Source: Pomacea canaliculata (taxonomy: Eukaryota; Mollusca; Gastropoda; Architaenioglossa; Ampullariidae). From it: a stretch of 64,000 bases of DNA. The DNA lies in assembly GCF_003073045.1 (NCBI RefSeq), contig NC_037592.1, positions 9,142,007 through 9,206,006 on the forward strand, given 5' to 3'. Under the pieces are notes generated by a model that was not told where the DNA came from, did not search any database, and saw nothing but the letters and a program-made list of their open reading frames with translations. Position 1 is the first letter of the stretch; every line of letters starts with the position of its first letter. Of the stretch, positions 49,021-61,300 are shown piece by piece. Position numbers and translations under genes: made by a program.

Positions 49021-52000
49021 TCAGACTTTCAGGAGAGCAGCGGCTGACACCAGAAAACTCAACACACCGGAAGAAGACAGGCGTTCAAATCCTGAAATAA
49101 ATTGCTTTTTTAAAAAAGAATTGACTAAGTTGCTGATAAACAATATGAAGTTTGCTCAGTCTTAGAAATTTCTATAATAACTAAAATAGAATTACAATCA
49201 TCATCATTGACCTTTACAGGTCATTACAATTACAACAAACATCATAAGACAGACTGTATTAAACAGCATATTTTAATTGCAAACCAAAATGTTCTCATTA
49301 ATTTATTGTAATATTAAAATTCAAGGTCTTCCACCTCAGGAAAAGTAAATTTAAATCGACATTACAAAAAGATTCAAACTGGTCTGAATAAAGGTAGAAA
49401 TTTCATGAACATAACTTTGAAATTCATCTGCGACAGAAAACATGCTAACTTTTTCTGGAAAAATAAACATCTTAGGCTGAAATATAAAAAGTCTATATGT
49501 ATATTACGCAAAAGTTTAATTAAGTTGTTTACCGCTCTTGGATATTCCACTTTCGTTTGATACATGAGTATCTGCAAAGGTATATAGTCTCTTCATTTAC
49601 AGAGAGATAAAGGCAGTCGTTAAAGAGCTAAATAATTACACAGATAAAATGTCAGGGTTACACTATTAGAATCTATGTTTTTTAAATAAAAATACGGACC
49701 CACACATGCATATGTTGAAAACAGATATAAATAGAAACTTGTATTAACGAGATCCCTCATCATTCACACATTAATAAGAGAGAGGAAGCCTGCACATTTA
49801 TGTATATTCAAATGTTTCGAGATATATGCATATAAAGATATGTCAAGAAGTTCTACAGCAAATAGTCTGTTCGACAATCATTACTTTTCCGACATCATCA
49901 ATACGTGGACGATGAGTTAGAACTACCTTTGCAGGTGTTGCCAACGCTGATTTTCATCGACGCTACCATTTCCTTTTCCTTCATCGTCACATTGCAGACG
50001 TCTGCCAGCTGGTCCACACAGTCTACTGCATGTGTGAGAATCCTGCCCGAATTTTTTTTTATTAAAATATAACTATTATTACTAATTAGTAAGCAGTAGC
50101 AAATTTCTTGCGTTAAACACTTGCTTGAAACAGTGAATTCTCATATCTGAGTGATTGTCTAATTTTTCACATCAACACACTGTTATTCAGTGTTTTATTA
50201 CACGATGCTTGTTAATTGAAATAAAAAAGTCTGTGAGTTCCAACCTCGCTCTCTCGCTAACTGTCGGAGAATCACCTGTGAAATCCTTATGTTTAGTGAG
50301 CGTAGCTCAGTGTCAAGAGATCACTCAAGTCTTTTTTAAGACATTAATAACAAATTTATCAATCATCTATTTAATCATACTGCTTTTTTCCATTCCACTC
50401 TGTCGTCTTCACTTTTTCCTAAAAGTCGGTTCTACTTTACTATTAAAATTATCACAATGAAAGAATTTTAAATTAGCAGCATATCGCTTAAAGAGTTTCG
50501 TTAAGCGAGTTTAACCTGCGGATACAAAAAATCATGAGTGTATATAAACAACGCGCACGCATACAAACAAACAAACAAATAAGCAAACAAACAAGCAAAC
50601 AAACATTCACAAATTAGTTTTCGTACTTACGAGCACCATATGCCCGGATTTAACATGCCGGTGGTGACTTCCTTAGTGTGGGTGAGAAACACAGTCTCAT
50701 TACTCCTCCAGTCACCCAGCGTGACCCCTGGCACTACTTCTGCTTTGTCCACACACCTTTGTATGTTTTCACAGGGTGAAGGATCCGTCATATACTCATC
50801 GAATTCTTTCAAAAAGATACCATTAATACAATTAATAATAGTAATATTAGAACTATGCTTTACTAGGAGTATAGCATGTATGTAATTGGTAATTTAGACG
50901 ACAGCCAATTTCATGTCTGAGACTGGTTATTTCAATGAAAATTAAATACAGTTGAAACACCTCATTTGCTTATTAACCTTTCACAAAACTTTGAGGGTTG
51001 GTAGCACTTTGTCAAATAGCTCTTTCAGGTTGTTTAATACAAAATGAAATCCCTTTTTCTTTTCAGTGAAAATATACACGACTCCACCCAAAGGTGAGGA
51101 ATGTTAAAGTTCAGCAAGACCTGACAGGCGAAAAGAGCACTGGTACTCGACTACATGAATGTCTCAAACAGGGGCTCGACATTTTACCTGAGCAGACTTC
51201 CTTGTAACTTGTCACAACTCTCTGCCACTTGTCACTGACACTGGCACTGCATGTCCTGGTATTGTTAGTCAGACACTGGAACCGTGGAATCAGATCTCTG
51301 CAGACATTATTACCATCCGATAGGTAATTTGTTTTATATAGGTATGTAAACAATACAACGCAGCTATCTTTATACACAAAAATGATTATGGTCATAATTA
51401 AACATATCTACACACATGGCTTTTGCAGATTAACGACTATATGAACGAAGACTTAATTGTGCGGGTTATTATTATTGGCTTTATAGTCTTTGATAATATA
51501 ATGATTTCTCATCTTTTCTGGATATTGATTTCAATACTCTTATTTCAAATTCGTGTGTAGTAATTATTTTGTTATGTTTACATGGATAGCAAAGTTAGAA
51601 AGGGTTTTATTTTTAAAAGTGCTTTTATTATTATTACCAAACGCATTTTAGTTTGAAAAAGAAAGCAAAACATCCTACCTGCAAATATTTCCTGTGACAT
51701 CAGAAGGGCCCAAAAGGGACTTTGTCTGTCCTTCACTCCCCATAAAGCATTGAAAGGCCTCCGGACACGCTGAGAAAAACAAAGCAGCTTAAAATTCATT
51801 GAAACCAACAAAAGTTTTTTACGAATTTGCAACTATTCCAGCATTTTATTATATTGAAGTCAAAGTTTGTTTAAAGGCCATCGTCTGTAAGAGAATGACA
51901 ACAAATAAAGGACCAGATGCTAGAAACAAGATAATAGATAATAGTAAGGAATTTAACAGTGCAGTGTGCCTTCATGCTAACATATGAAATTATGATTATT

Positions 52001-54040
52001 TTCCCTGTATTGTCTTTTAAAAGGGATTTTGGATATACAATATGATTTGGTTATGCCACAGGTATCAATGTTTCACATCAGTAGCCGCATGTCGAGAGCG
52101 GAGAAGGTTTCGAGATGTAAATAACTACAGTCCGACAAACTTTACAGTTCGCATGCTAATTCTGTAATGAAGTCAGATAACCTATAATGTCATGTCAGGC
52201 ACTGTCACAGAATAAATTCAAACTATTTTCCTGCTACTGTTTCCGGGAATGAGAATTGACCTGCTGACCTGTTTTGCAAATTGCTTCAATCATGGCTATA
52301 AATAGCGCAGCTTGCTGCCTTATTTCACCAGCATCGCAGTCTTTTAGCTTCCCGATGCATTGTGTGAAATGTTGGTAATTATTGCTGGTAACAGAAAACA
52401 GAATCAGGAATAATTTCAGCAAATAATACACATTTGACAGTAGAGTTCGATAACGTGTTCAATAGCAAGCGATAGTATCTAAAAAGTTTATTTTAAGAAC
52501 AGAAACACTTTTTCTTAGCTTAACTATAAAAAGTGCTCATAATGCAAAGACAAAAGCATTTTGATGTAACTTTATATACTTTTTTGTCCAGTCAGCTAAG
52601 TTCCTGAGAATGATGCTGATGCTTTGGTGACTCCTAAAAAGAATGGCGACGATGTGAATGGAAGAATACGTACCACATTTTGGTGATATTGTTGACATCG
52701 GAGACTAAATCTGCATCACAGTAGCATTTTCCGATCCTATCTCCACAGATCGCTTCTGAAAATTAAATAAGATAGAGAGAGAGACAAGGATCATTAGAGA
52801 TATATTTGTGCTCTATTATCATAAGATGGACAAGGACAGTCTTGGTTAGGGAGAGACTAGATACACACCAACAAATTTTCGCTTGGTTTGTCAGTTATTA
52901 TTAAGCGAACGAGGCCCTGATATCTGGTGAGTGCATGCGGCGCATCGTTGTCCTGTTGACTAAGGGACGCTACTGCGTATTTAATACTCCGTAGTCGGAA
53001 ACGGTTATCGCCCATCTCTACCGACAGGCATTACATTTTTAAGACCAGATGTCGACGTGCTTGTTATCGCACACACACACACACACAGATGTCGAGCTTT
53101 TGCGGAGCATCTTACTTGTCGTGGTCTGTCTTCCCATGTGTGTGCAGGACTTTGTACTATGTACACTATATATATAAGGAATTATCTCCGACTAGAAACC
53201 ACGACTTCTCAGGCCATAACTCAGTTGCCAATTTTTCTCTCTGATTATGTTATTTTACACAGGAAGATCAACAGCACAGACATTAAGACTCCATAGATAG
53301 ACTGAGAGTGTTCGCTCCCCACTAATCTTTAAAATCATTGGAGAACCAAACATCTGTGATTTTAATGTCTATATAATTCTAGTAAAGCGGCGTAGAAAAA
53401 ACACGGTAAGAAATATAATTTAAATAAACTAAGATCTCTATTATGCATGGGTTATTGCTACATATGTTTAAAATATTTAGTACAATGATAATGTTTCCAA
53501 TTCACTCTATTTGACTGTTTGGTTACAGTGAGTATTACCTTGTCTACAGTAGCCATTGTAGGCCCATTGAAGACTGTCTATCTCTCTCTGGATAGCTTGA
53601 TCGTTGCGACAGTTGGCCATGGTGTTGTTCACACAGATCCAAAAGCTTTGGTACGAACTGTTGACATAGTCAGAGTAGGGGTTAATGCTGACAGAAGCTG
53701 TCAATGATTACAGTTAAATCAACACACTCACATTCTCTCTCTCTCTCACAAGTGTGCTTCTACTAGGTAGCATACAAGACAGACCAGGGTAGAAAATCAC
53801 CCGATTGATGGTCACAGCTTTTGGTGCACTGGGTGTAACAAACTACATTTATTTCTAGCGATTGCCGATAACCTGCTGATACAAAGATTCGGTCATGTTA
53901 TGCCAAGAGCAGAAACATTAGAAGTCGATGGACTGACTCTTGAATTTGAGAAAAAGTTTCACAGTGCAGTAGAGAAGTTTTATAGTGTTGTAGAGACAAA
54001 ATTCTTTGCTTGAAACGGAATACAAGAAGTGTGAATATAA

Positions 54041-54109
<69 letters not shown>

Positions 54110-54940
54110 AAGAAAGTGGGAAACAAAATAAAAGAAAAAAACTGACGTGCACAATTTTTCCCGGGAAGTAGCTGTAGTGCACGGGTTGATCTCCGATTCT
54201 TGTGAACTTGTGCTTTTTTCTTGGTCAGGCTCTATAGTCGCTTTGCATGCTTTAAAAAGAGTTGTGCAGTTTTGTCCTGTAACTAAACACGAAAAGTAAG
54301 ATTTCAAATTGTTGTCAGATTATTCGGACATTAGTTTTAAAGTGAAGCATCAACAACATCTGAGACACTCAATTCAGACATGACTTTATTAAATCTGACT
54401 AAAACGGTGCAATGAAAGAATGTACAAATTCCTGCACCAGCAATCTGCAACCAAGCACTTTTCTTTTCTTATCATGAAAGCGAGGATAACTGTCTTCATG
54501 GTTTATTTAGTAGGAAAGTGCTTTAACCGTGAGTGGTTATTTCGCACTATAGAGAGGGGGAGGGGGATAGGAAGGAAATCGGAGTACTCGGAGAAAACTT
54601 TCAGACGCCTGTGAACAGGTCCCACATACAAAGAGTGTCCCGAGACGAGATCTGAACCCTGAGTCCATCACTGCAGTTGTGACAAGCGAGTGTGTAAATA
54701 TTAAACTACCGGAATGCTCGAAAGGATAATTAACGATCTGAGTCAATACAAGTATGGCACAATTTACACCATGCACAAGTCTTTTCAATTATAACACTCT
54801 TTGAACAAATCACATCGTGCACAAGTCATTTCAAGTACAACATTCCTTCCACAAGCGACATCATGCACGAGATGAAATTCTCTACCTTTGTGAAAGAGAA
54901 GAAACACAAGTCCCACGAACACAAACCTAGTCACACCCAT
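49021..54940 (-). CDS. Gene E: intact short-class gene, four Cys-rich units plus GPI-type tail
   Basis: Exons: 54886-54940, 54147-54276, 53539-53657, 52674-52755, 52269-52384, 51679-51769, 51188-51297, 50631-50805, 49927-50042, 49533-49571, 49021-49091. They total 1104 nt, 367 residues in one frame. Signal exon: MGVTRFVFVGLVFLLFHK. Units lie at about residues 19-101, 102-167, 168-234 and 235-331 with 7, 7, 6 and 6 cysteines. Motifs: SYQSFWICVNNTMANC (unit 1), KCYC and HFTQC (unit 2), PRFQCLTNNTRTC (unit 3), CENIQRC then NPGIWC and DQLADVCNV (unit 4). Sequons NNT, NIT, NVT and NET suggest N-glycosylation. The linker DTHVSNESGISKS leads to LSSSGVLSFLVSAAALLKV at the end, which fits a GPI-attachment signal (inferred). 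It is the cleanest example of the single-module form. Function unknown. Confidence 0.8.
54044..54104. repeat. (GA)n microsatellite in intron 2 of gene E
   Basis: About 30 GA units. The matching intron of gene F (about 63940-63952) has only a handful. The polyserine/leucine frames across it are artefacts. Confidence 0.95.
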
Positions 54941-57649
54941 GTTAAACGTCTGAGAAAAATGATTAGCCAGACAACAGCCGTCTGCAGCACAGCGAACAGA
55001 AAGACAGAGAGAACCTTGTGCACACTTGTGCTCTGTGGGGCGTGTCGGTAAGGGGAGGCTACTGCGCTGCACAGCTGTGAGAGTTATCGTCACGGAGGCT
55101 GGCAGGGTGGACAGGGGAAGAGGAAGAGAGATGATGTCCGGCGGATACTAGGTCTGTCTATGCAATGGCGACAATGTTTACTAAATGAACCTACTTCCGG
55201 TGAGGAAGACTCATGTGAAATAAAGTCACGTGTAGGGTCTCAGCTCATTTTGAAATTAAAATAACTGTAATAATTACAACTGAATTGTCACAAATGCATG
55301 TTTGAACATCGTTGAAAAGTGTGTACTATGTGTACACATTTATTTGTAAATGTATTATTGAATAAAAGATTCTTAGCTGATAAAATAAACGTTTCCCAAT
55401 GAAAAAAATAAAAATTAGACAAGAAATACACACTTCATATAAAGTAGTTTAGAAACCTACAGCAAAATATATACTTGGCAGCGATATAATTATTGCAACA
55501 GGTGTCATAGCAGGCTGCTTTGACAAGAAAGTGCTTCCACCTCGATGTGATTTCTCGCTGTCAGGTGAGAAAAGGAAATTTGAGTCACCGGAGAAAAGTC
55601 TCGACGCCAGCCGTGCGAAGAAATATTAACCGAAACTAATAAAATATTATATGACACAGGAGCTGGGAGTCAATAAATGGTGAAAACAGATGGTGCCATG
55701 GCGGATATGGTTTACGGCCAATATAATTTCTCCCCAAGTCTTTTTGTCATCGACTTTTCCTTTTTAAAAACCATTAATTTTTTAAGAAGAAATCAACAAT
55801 ATTTGAAATGTGATGTCATAGTGACATGCCCTGTCTCTTTACCTCCTGTTCAGTATTCTTTCAGTAATTTATGTAGTAGGAGTAGGAGTAGTACCAGTGT
55901 GGGGTGTGTACACTCGTGTCATTATTAATATCGACTCAGTTTTGTTGATGAATTAATAATATTTGCTTTTTCTAGCATGTGCTTTGTATAGTGTGCCATT
56001 ATACAGACAGGTTTGGTAGCTGACTGAAAAAACATATCTATCAATGTCTAACAAAAAAGTAAGAAAATCAAATATAAGTACTACGTGGGTTGTAGTCGCC
56101 TTTTTGTAATCCAGAAAAGTGTGTATATTCCTGTCTACTGCTCTTCTTAATATAAAAATAATTCTGCAGATTTCCTGGAGAAAACATAATATCAAGTTTG
56201 AAGTAAACTGAAATGTTTCTCCTGCTAGTGTTGTTTTTCAGTTTTGAGTGATGAGGGAGAGAAGTGGTTGGATAGCTTGCCTAGGTCTTTTCTTTCATTG
56301 TCCCCTGACTTCGCTGGAATTTGTTTGTTTGTTTGTTCATTTTCTGGACCAAGTTCTATCTGGCAAGTTTCCTCTTGATTTAATGAGCAAGTTTCTGTCA
56401 TTGAGACAATGATTGGCAGTGTGGACTCACTGACCGGCATACTGATACACACTGTTGGCACTGTTCTCTCGCATCTTCTGCACTTTAAAGCCGAGCGTCG
56501 CTCAGTTAAGTTCTCAGTTCGAAAGGTCGAGGTTAAAGGTCAGGAAGTGAGGAAACTGAAGCACATCCCATCTCGAAGACAAAGGAAGTCAGCAGGATTT
56601 TCTAAGCTGGTAATGAGTTTCTCACTTGCAACAGGCTAAAAGGAACGGTGTTGTCAACACAAGGTTTGACCTGGTCACTGGACAGACTCAAGACTCAAAT
56701 GCTTTATTGAGAGACCGAGAGAGAGAGAGAGCGAATGAAAAGAAAAACAAACTTTTTGTGCGTTAGTAACTCTGTCAAACGTACACATTTAGTTATTCTT
56801 ATACTTAGACTGCATCTCTATCCAACAGTAAATTAATCCTCAGAGAAGTATGAAAAAGATTGCAAACTGATTTTATTGTTTACGTGTTGCTTTTACTGTA
56901 CTTATACTACTGCTACTTATGATTGGTCCTCAAACATTTAGTGCACCGGAGGCAGACTGGACCCACTTCCCTAAAATATCCCGTAGGGGGTAATGACGAG
57001 TTAGAAACCCTACTTATCTCGGAAACAATATTCTTTATACCCATTTCTCAATCCTTATACCTTTTCTTTGCCAAAAGCTTGAGTCAGCTGGAAAAAGTAG
57101 TCTGCGTTCCATGGGTATTGAACCGGAAGAGTCCCGTCAGTGCCTGTGCTCAGTTAAACATTTCGCTCCTCGCATAAACCCTGAATGTGTTAAGAATTGT
57201 CAGGGACACATTTATGTGTGTGAAGGATTGGAAAAGACGATCTTTTCTTGGCTTGGAAAGGTGTGGTCATTTTTCCGGTTAGGTTTATCTCTACATTGTC
57301 AGAAATATTTGTTTTGTAGTATTGTTTGCATTATTGCTGCACATCTGCATGCAGTCACGCCTTCACAAATCATTTTTGAACATATATATATATACATGTA
57401 TATGTAACATTCAGATACACACCTACATGCATTGACATTGACATAAAAACAAGTACTGGTATGCATGCACTTACATTTCCACATCTAAGCGTACAGATAC
57501 ACATACAGTGACGAGAGAAAGACAGAGGGCGCGCACGCCATGTAAAGCTTGTGTTCAGACCAGTAAGAGGGTGAGTGTATGAAGACACTTACACAAGTAG
57601 GCCACAGAATTGCTTGTTGGAGGACTTTACACCGACGTGACTCTCGGGG
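54941..57649. other. Intergenic between genes E and F
   Basis: No exon of the family and no other gene recognised. Small GA and TATA-rich tracts occur (56710-56730, 57380-57400). The open frames here overlap on both strands, with no splice or homology support. Confidence 0.4.
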
Positions 57650-58337
57650 TCGGTTTTATTAAATTGAAACATGCTTATGATTGATAGAGAAGTGTAAGAT
57701 GTGAGCGGTACACACGGGGAGAGATCGAGAGGAAAGGCGACCATTGCAGCATCCCTCACTAGCTTCCTGATGCAGCCAGACATCTCTAGTTGACACACTT
57801 CCGACCCTGAGAAAGTGCATCCTCGCTCTGTACCTTCTGTACTTGTTTACAACACTTCGTGATACACATGCCATACTTAAACATTGTTAGTGAATCACAG
57901 TGCTAACCTCTGACTTGTCACACAGTCTACTGCACAGTCACAAAAGAAAGTCTCCTGACAAAAGTATTTTCTGTCTAGTGTTTATTAAAAAGTCTATTAT
58001 ATAAGGTTTAATCCAATGATATACAGTAATATATCATTTTTTTTATTATAGAATACATATCATTCACATGTATCTATGTGAATACGGGCATAGTTTCCTT
58101 ACCAGTAAAACATTATTTAAAAGATTAATTTTAATACGAGGTCTTAAGCGAATAAGAAAAAGAAAGAATATTTATTGATGGTTTCATCAACTTTAAAATT
58201 AAATAGTCGACTTAAGAAATATTCGAAATGTGTTGAAATCTTTCATGACCATCGCGGTTAGAAAGTTTGCAAATCTTTATTTATTTGGTCTTTTTATTAA
58301 ATGAACAAACAAGGAAGCTGATCCACCCGATTATTAG
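57650..58337. repeat. 3' flank of gene F, duplicated behind gene E
   Basis: Partner of 48290-49020, with small indels. Confidence 0.75.
58293..58298 (-). terminator. Candidate poly(A) signal of gene F
   Basis: AATAAA on the minus strand about 40 nt past the inferred stop, homologous to the site behind gene E. Confidence 0.45.
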
Positions 58338-61300
58338 TCATATAAGTGTTTCGTGCAGAAATTTCGCCTCAGACTTTAAGGAGAGCAGCGCTGCCATCAG
58401 TAAACTCACGACAGAGAAAGAAGACAGGCGATAAAACCCTGAAATCAAAATTCATATTTTTATAAAGCATTTGACTAATTTGCTGATTAACACTGTGAAT
58501 TTTGCTGCATCTTAGAAATTTTTCTAATAAGTAAAATAGAATTACAATCATCAATATCATTATTAACTGTTTTAGGTCATTACAATTATAACAAAGCATC
58601 ATAACACAGACTGTATCAAGCAGCATATTTTAATTGCAAGCCAAAATTTTCTCATTACATTTCTTGTAATATTAAAATTCGAGGTTTCATACCACAGGAA
58701 ATGTAGCTTTGAATCGACATTACAAAAGAGTGAAACTGGTTTGAATAAAGGTAGCAATTTAATAAACATAACTTTTAATTCGTTTGGGACAGAAAACATG
58801 TTAACTTTTTCTAAAAAAAATAAACATAATAGGCTAAATTATAAAAAGTCTATATGTATATAACTCAAAAGTTTAATTAAGTTGTTTACCGCTCTTGGGT
58901 ATTCCACTTTCGTTTGATACATGAGTATCTGCAAAGTTATATAGTCTCTTCATTTACAGTGAGATAAAGGCAGTCGTTGAAGAGTTAATTAATTACACAG
59001 AATAAAATGTCAGGTTACACTATTAGAATCTAAGTTCCTTAGAATAAAAATACGGACCCACACTTACATTAAAATCAGATATAAATAGAAACTTGTATTA
59101 ACGAGATCCCTCCTCATACACACTAACAAAAGAGAGGAAGAATGTGGGTACATTCAAATGTTTCGATTCATATATATATATCTAAAGATAAGTCAAGAAG
59201 TTCTAGAGCAAATAGTCTGTTCGACAATCATTACTTTTCCGACATCAATACGTGGACGATGAGTTAGAACTACCTTTGCAGGTGTTCCCAACGCTGATTT
59301 TCATCGACGCTACCATTTCCTTTTCCTTCATCGTCACATTGCAGACGTCTGCATGCTGGTCCACACAGCCTACTGCATGTGTGAGAATCCTGTCCGAAAA
59401 ATATTTTTGTTTTTATTAATATATAACTATAATTACTGATTAATAAGCAGTAGCAAATTTCTTGCGTTCAAACATTTGCTTAAAACAGTGAATTCTCATA
59501 TCTGAGTGATTGTCTAACTGTTCACATCAATAAACTGTTATTCAGTGTTTTATTACACGATACTTGTTAATTGAAATGAAAAAGTCTGTCAGTTCCAACC
59601 TCGTTCTCAAGCTTAGTGTGGAGAATCACCTGTGAAATCCTAATGTTTAGTGAGCGAGCTCAGTGTCAAGAGATCACTCAAGTCTTTTTTAAGAGCTTAC
59701 CAACAAATTTATTAATCATTCATTCGACTATGTCATCCACACATTTCCCTCATAGTCACTTCTACTATACTATTAAAATTATCAGAATGGAAGAATTTAA
59801 AGATAGTAGCATATCGCTTAAAGAGTTTCGTTAAGCGAGTTTAACTGCGGATACAAAAAATCATGAATGTATATACACAACGCGCGCGCACACACAAGCA
59901 CGCAGACAATCAAACAAACAAACAAACAAACAAACAAACAAACAAACAAACAAACAAACAAACAAACAAACAAACCAACCAACCAACACTAATTAGTTTC
60001 CGTACTTACGAGCACCATGTGCCCGGATTTAACATGCCGGTGGTGACTTCTTTGGTGTGGGTGTAAAACACAGTCTCATTACTCCTCCAGTCACCCAGCC
60101 TGACCCCTGGCACTACTTCTGCTTTGTCCACACACCTTTGTATGTTTTCACAGGGTGAAGGATCCGTCATATACTCATCGAATTCTTTCAAAAAGATACC
60201 ATTAATACAATTAATACTAGTAATATTAGAACTATGCTTTACTAGGAGTATAGCATGTATGTAATTGGTAATTTAGACTACAGCGAATTCATGTCTGAGA
60301 CTGGTTATTTCACTGGAAATTAATGCAGTTGAAAAACCTTGCTTATTAACCGACAAAACTTTGAGGGTTGGTAGCTATTTGTCAAATGGCTCTTTCGGGT
60401 TGTTTAATACAAAATGAAATCTCTTTTTTCTTTCAATGAAAATATACATGACCTCACCAATCCCAGAAGGTGAGGAAGTTAAAGTTCAGCAAGACCTGAC
60501 ATGTGACAGGAGTACTGGTACTCGACTACATGAAATGTCTCAAACATTTTACCTGAGCAGACTTCCTTGTAACTTGTCACAACTCTCTGCCACTTGTCAC
60601 TGACACTGGCACTGCATTTCCTGGTATTTTTAGTCAGACACTGGAACCGTGGAATCAGATCTCTGCACACGATATTACCATCCGATAGGTAATTTGTTTT
60701 ATATAGGTATGTAAACAATACAACTCAGCTATCTTTATACACAAAAATGATTATGGTAATAATTAAACATATCTACACACATGGCTTATACAGATTAACG
60801 ACTATATGAACGAAGACTTAATTGTGCGGGATATTATTATTGGCTTTATAGTCTTTGATAATGTAATCATTTCTCATCTTTTCTGGATATTAATCTCAAT
60901 ACTCTTATTTCAAATCCTTGTGTAGTAATTATTTTGTTATGTTTACAGGCATAGCAAAGTTGGCAGGGGTTTTATTTTTAAAACAGATTTTATTGTTACC
61001 AAACGCATATTAGTTTGAAAAAGAAAGCAAAAACTCCTACCTGCAAATATTTCCTGTGACACCAGTAGTCGGACAGAGGCCCACAAAGGACTTTGTCTTT
61101 ACTTTACCCCCTCTCAAAAAACATTTAAAGGCATCCGGACACGCTGAGGAAAACAAAGCAGCTTAACATTAATTGAAACCAACAAAAGTTTTTTACGAAC
61201 TTGCAAACATTCCAGCATTTTATTATATTGAAGTCAAAATTTGTTGAAAGGCCATAGTCTGTAAGAGAATGACAACAAATAAAGGACCAGATGACAGAAA

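Noticed and set aside
53898-54182. Leu/Ser-rich frame across a GA tract
   Set aside because: Microsatellite artefact. The other frame in this area is real only where it overlaps exon 2 of gene E.
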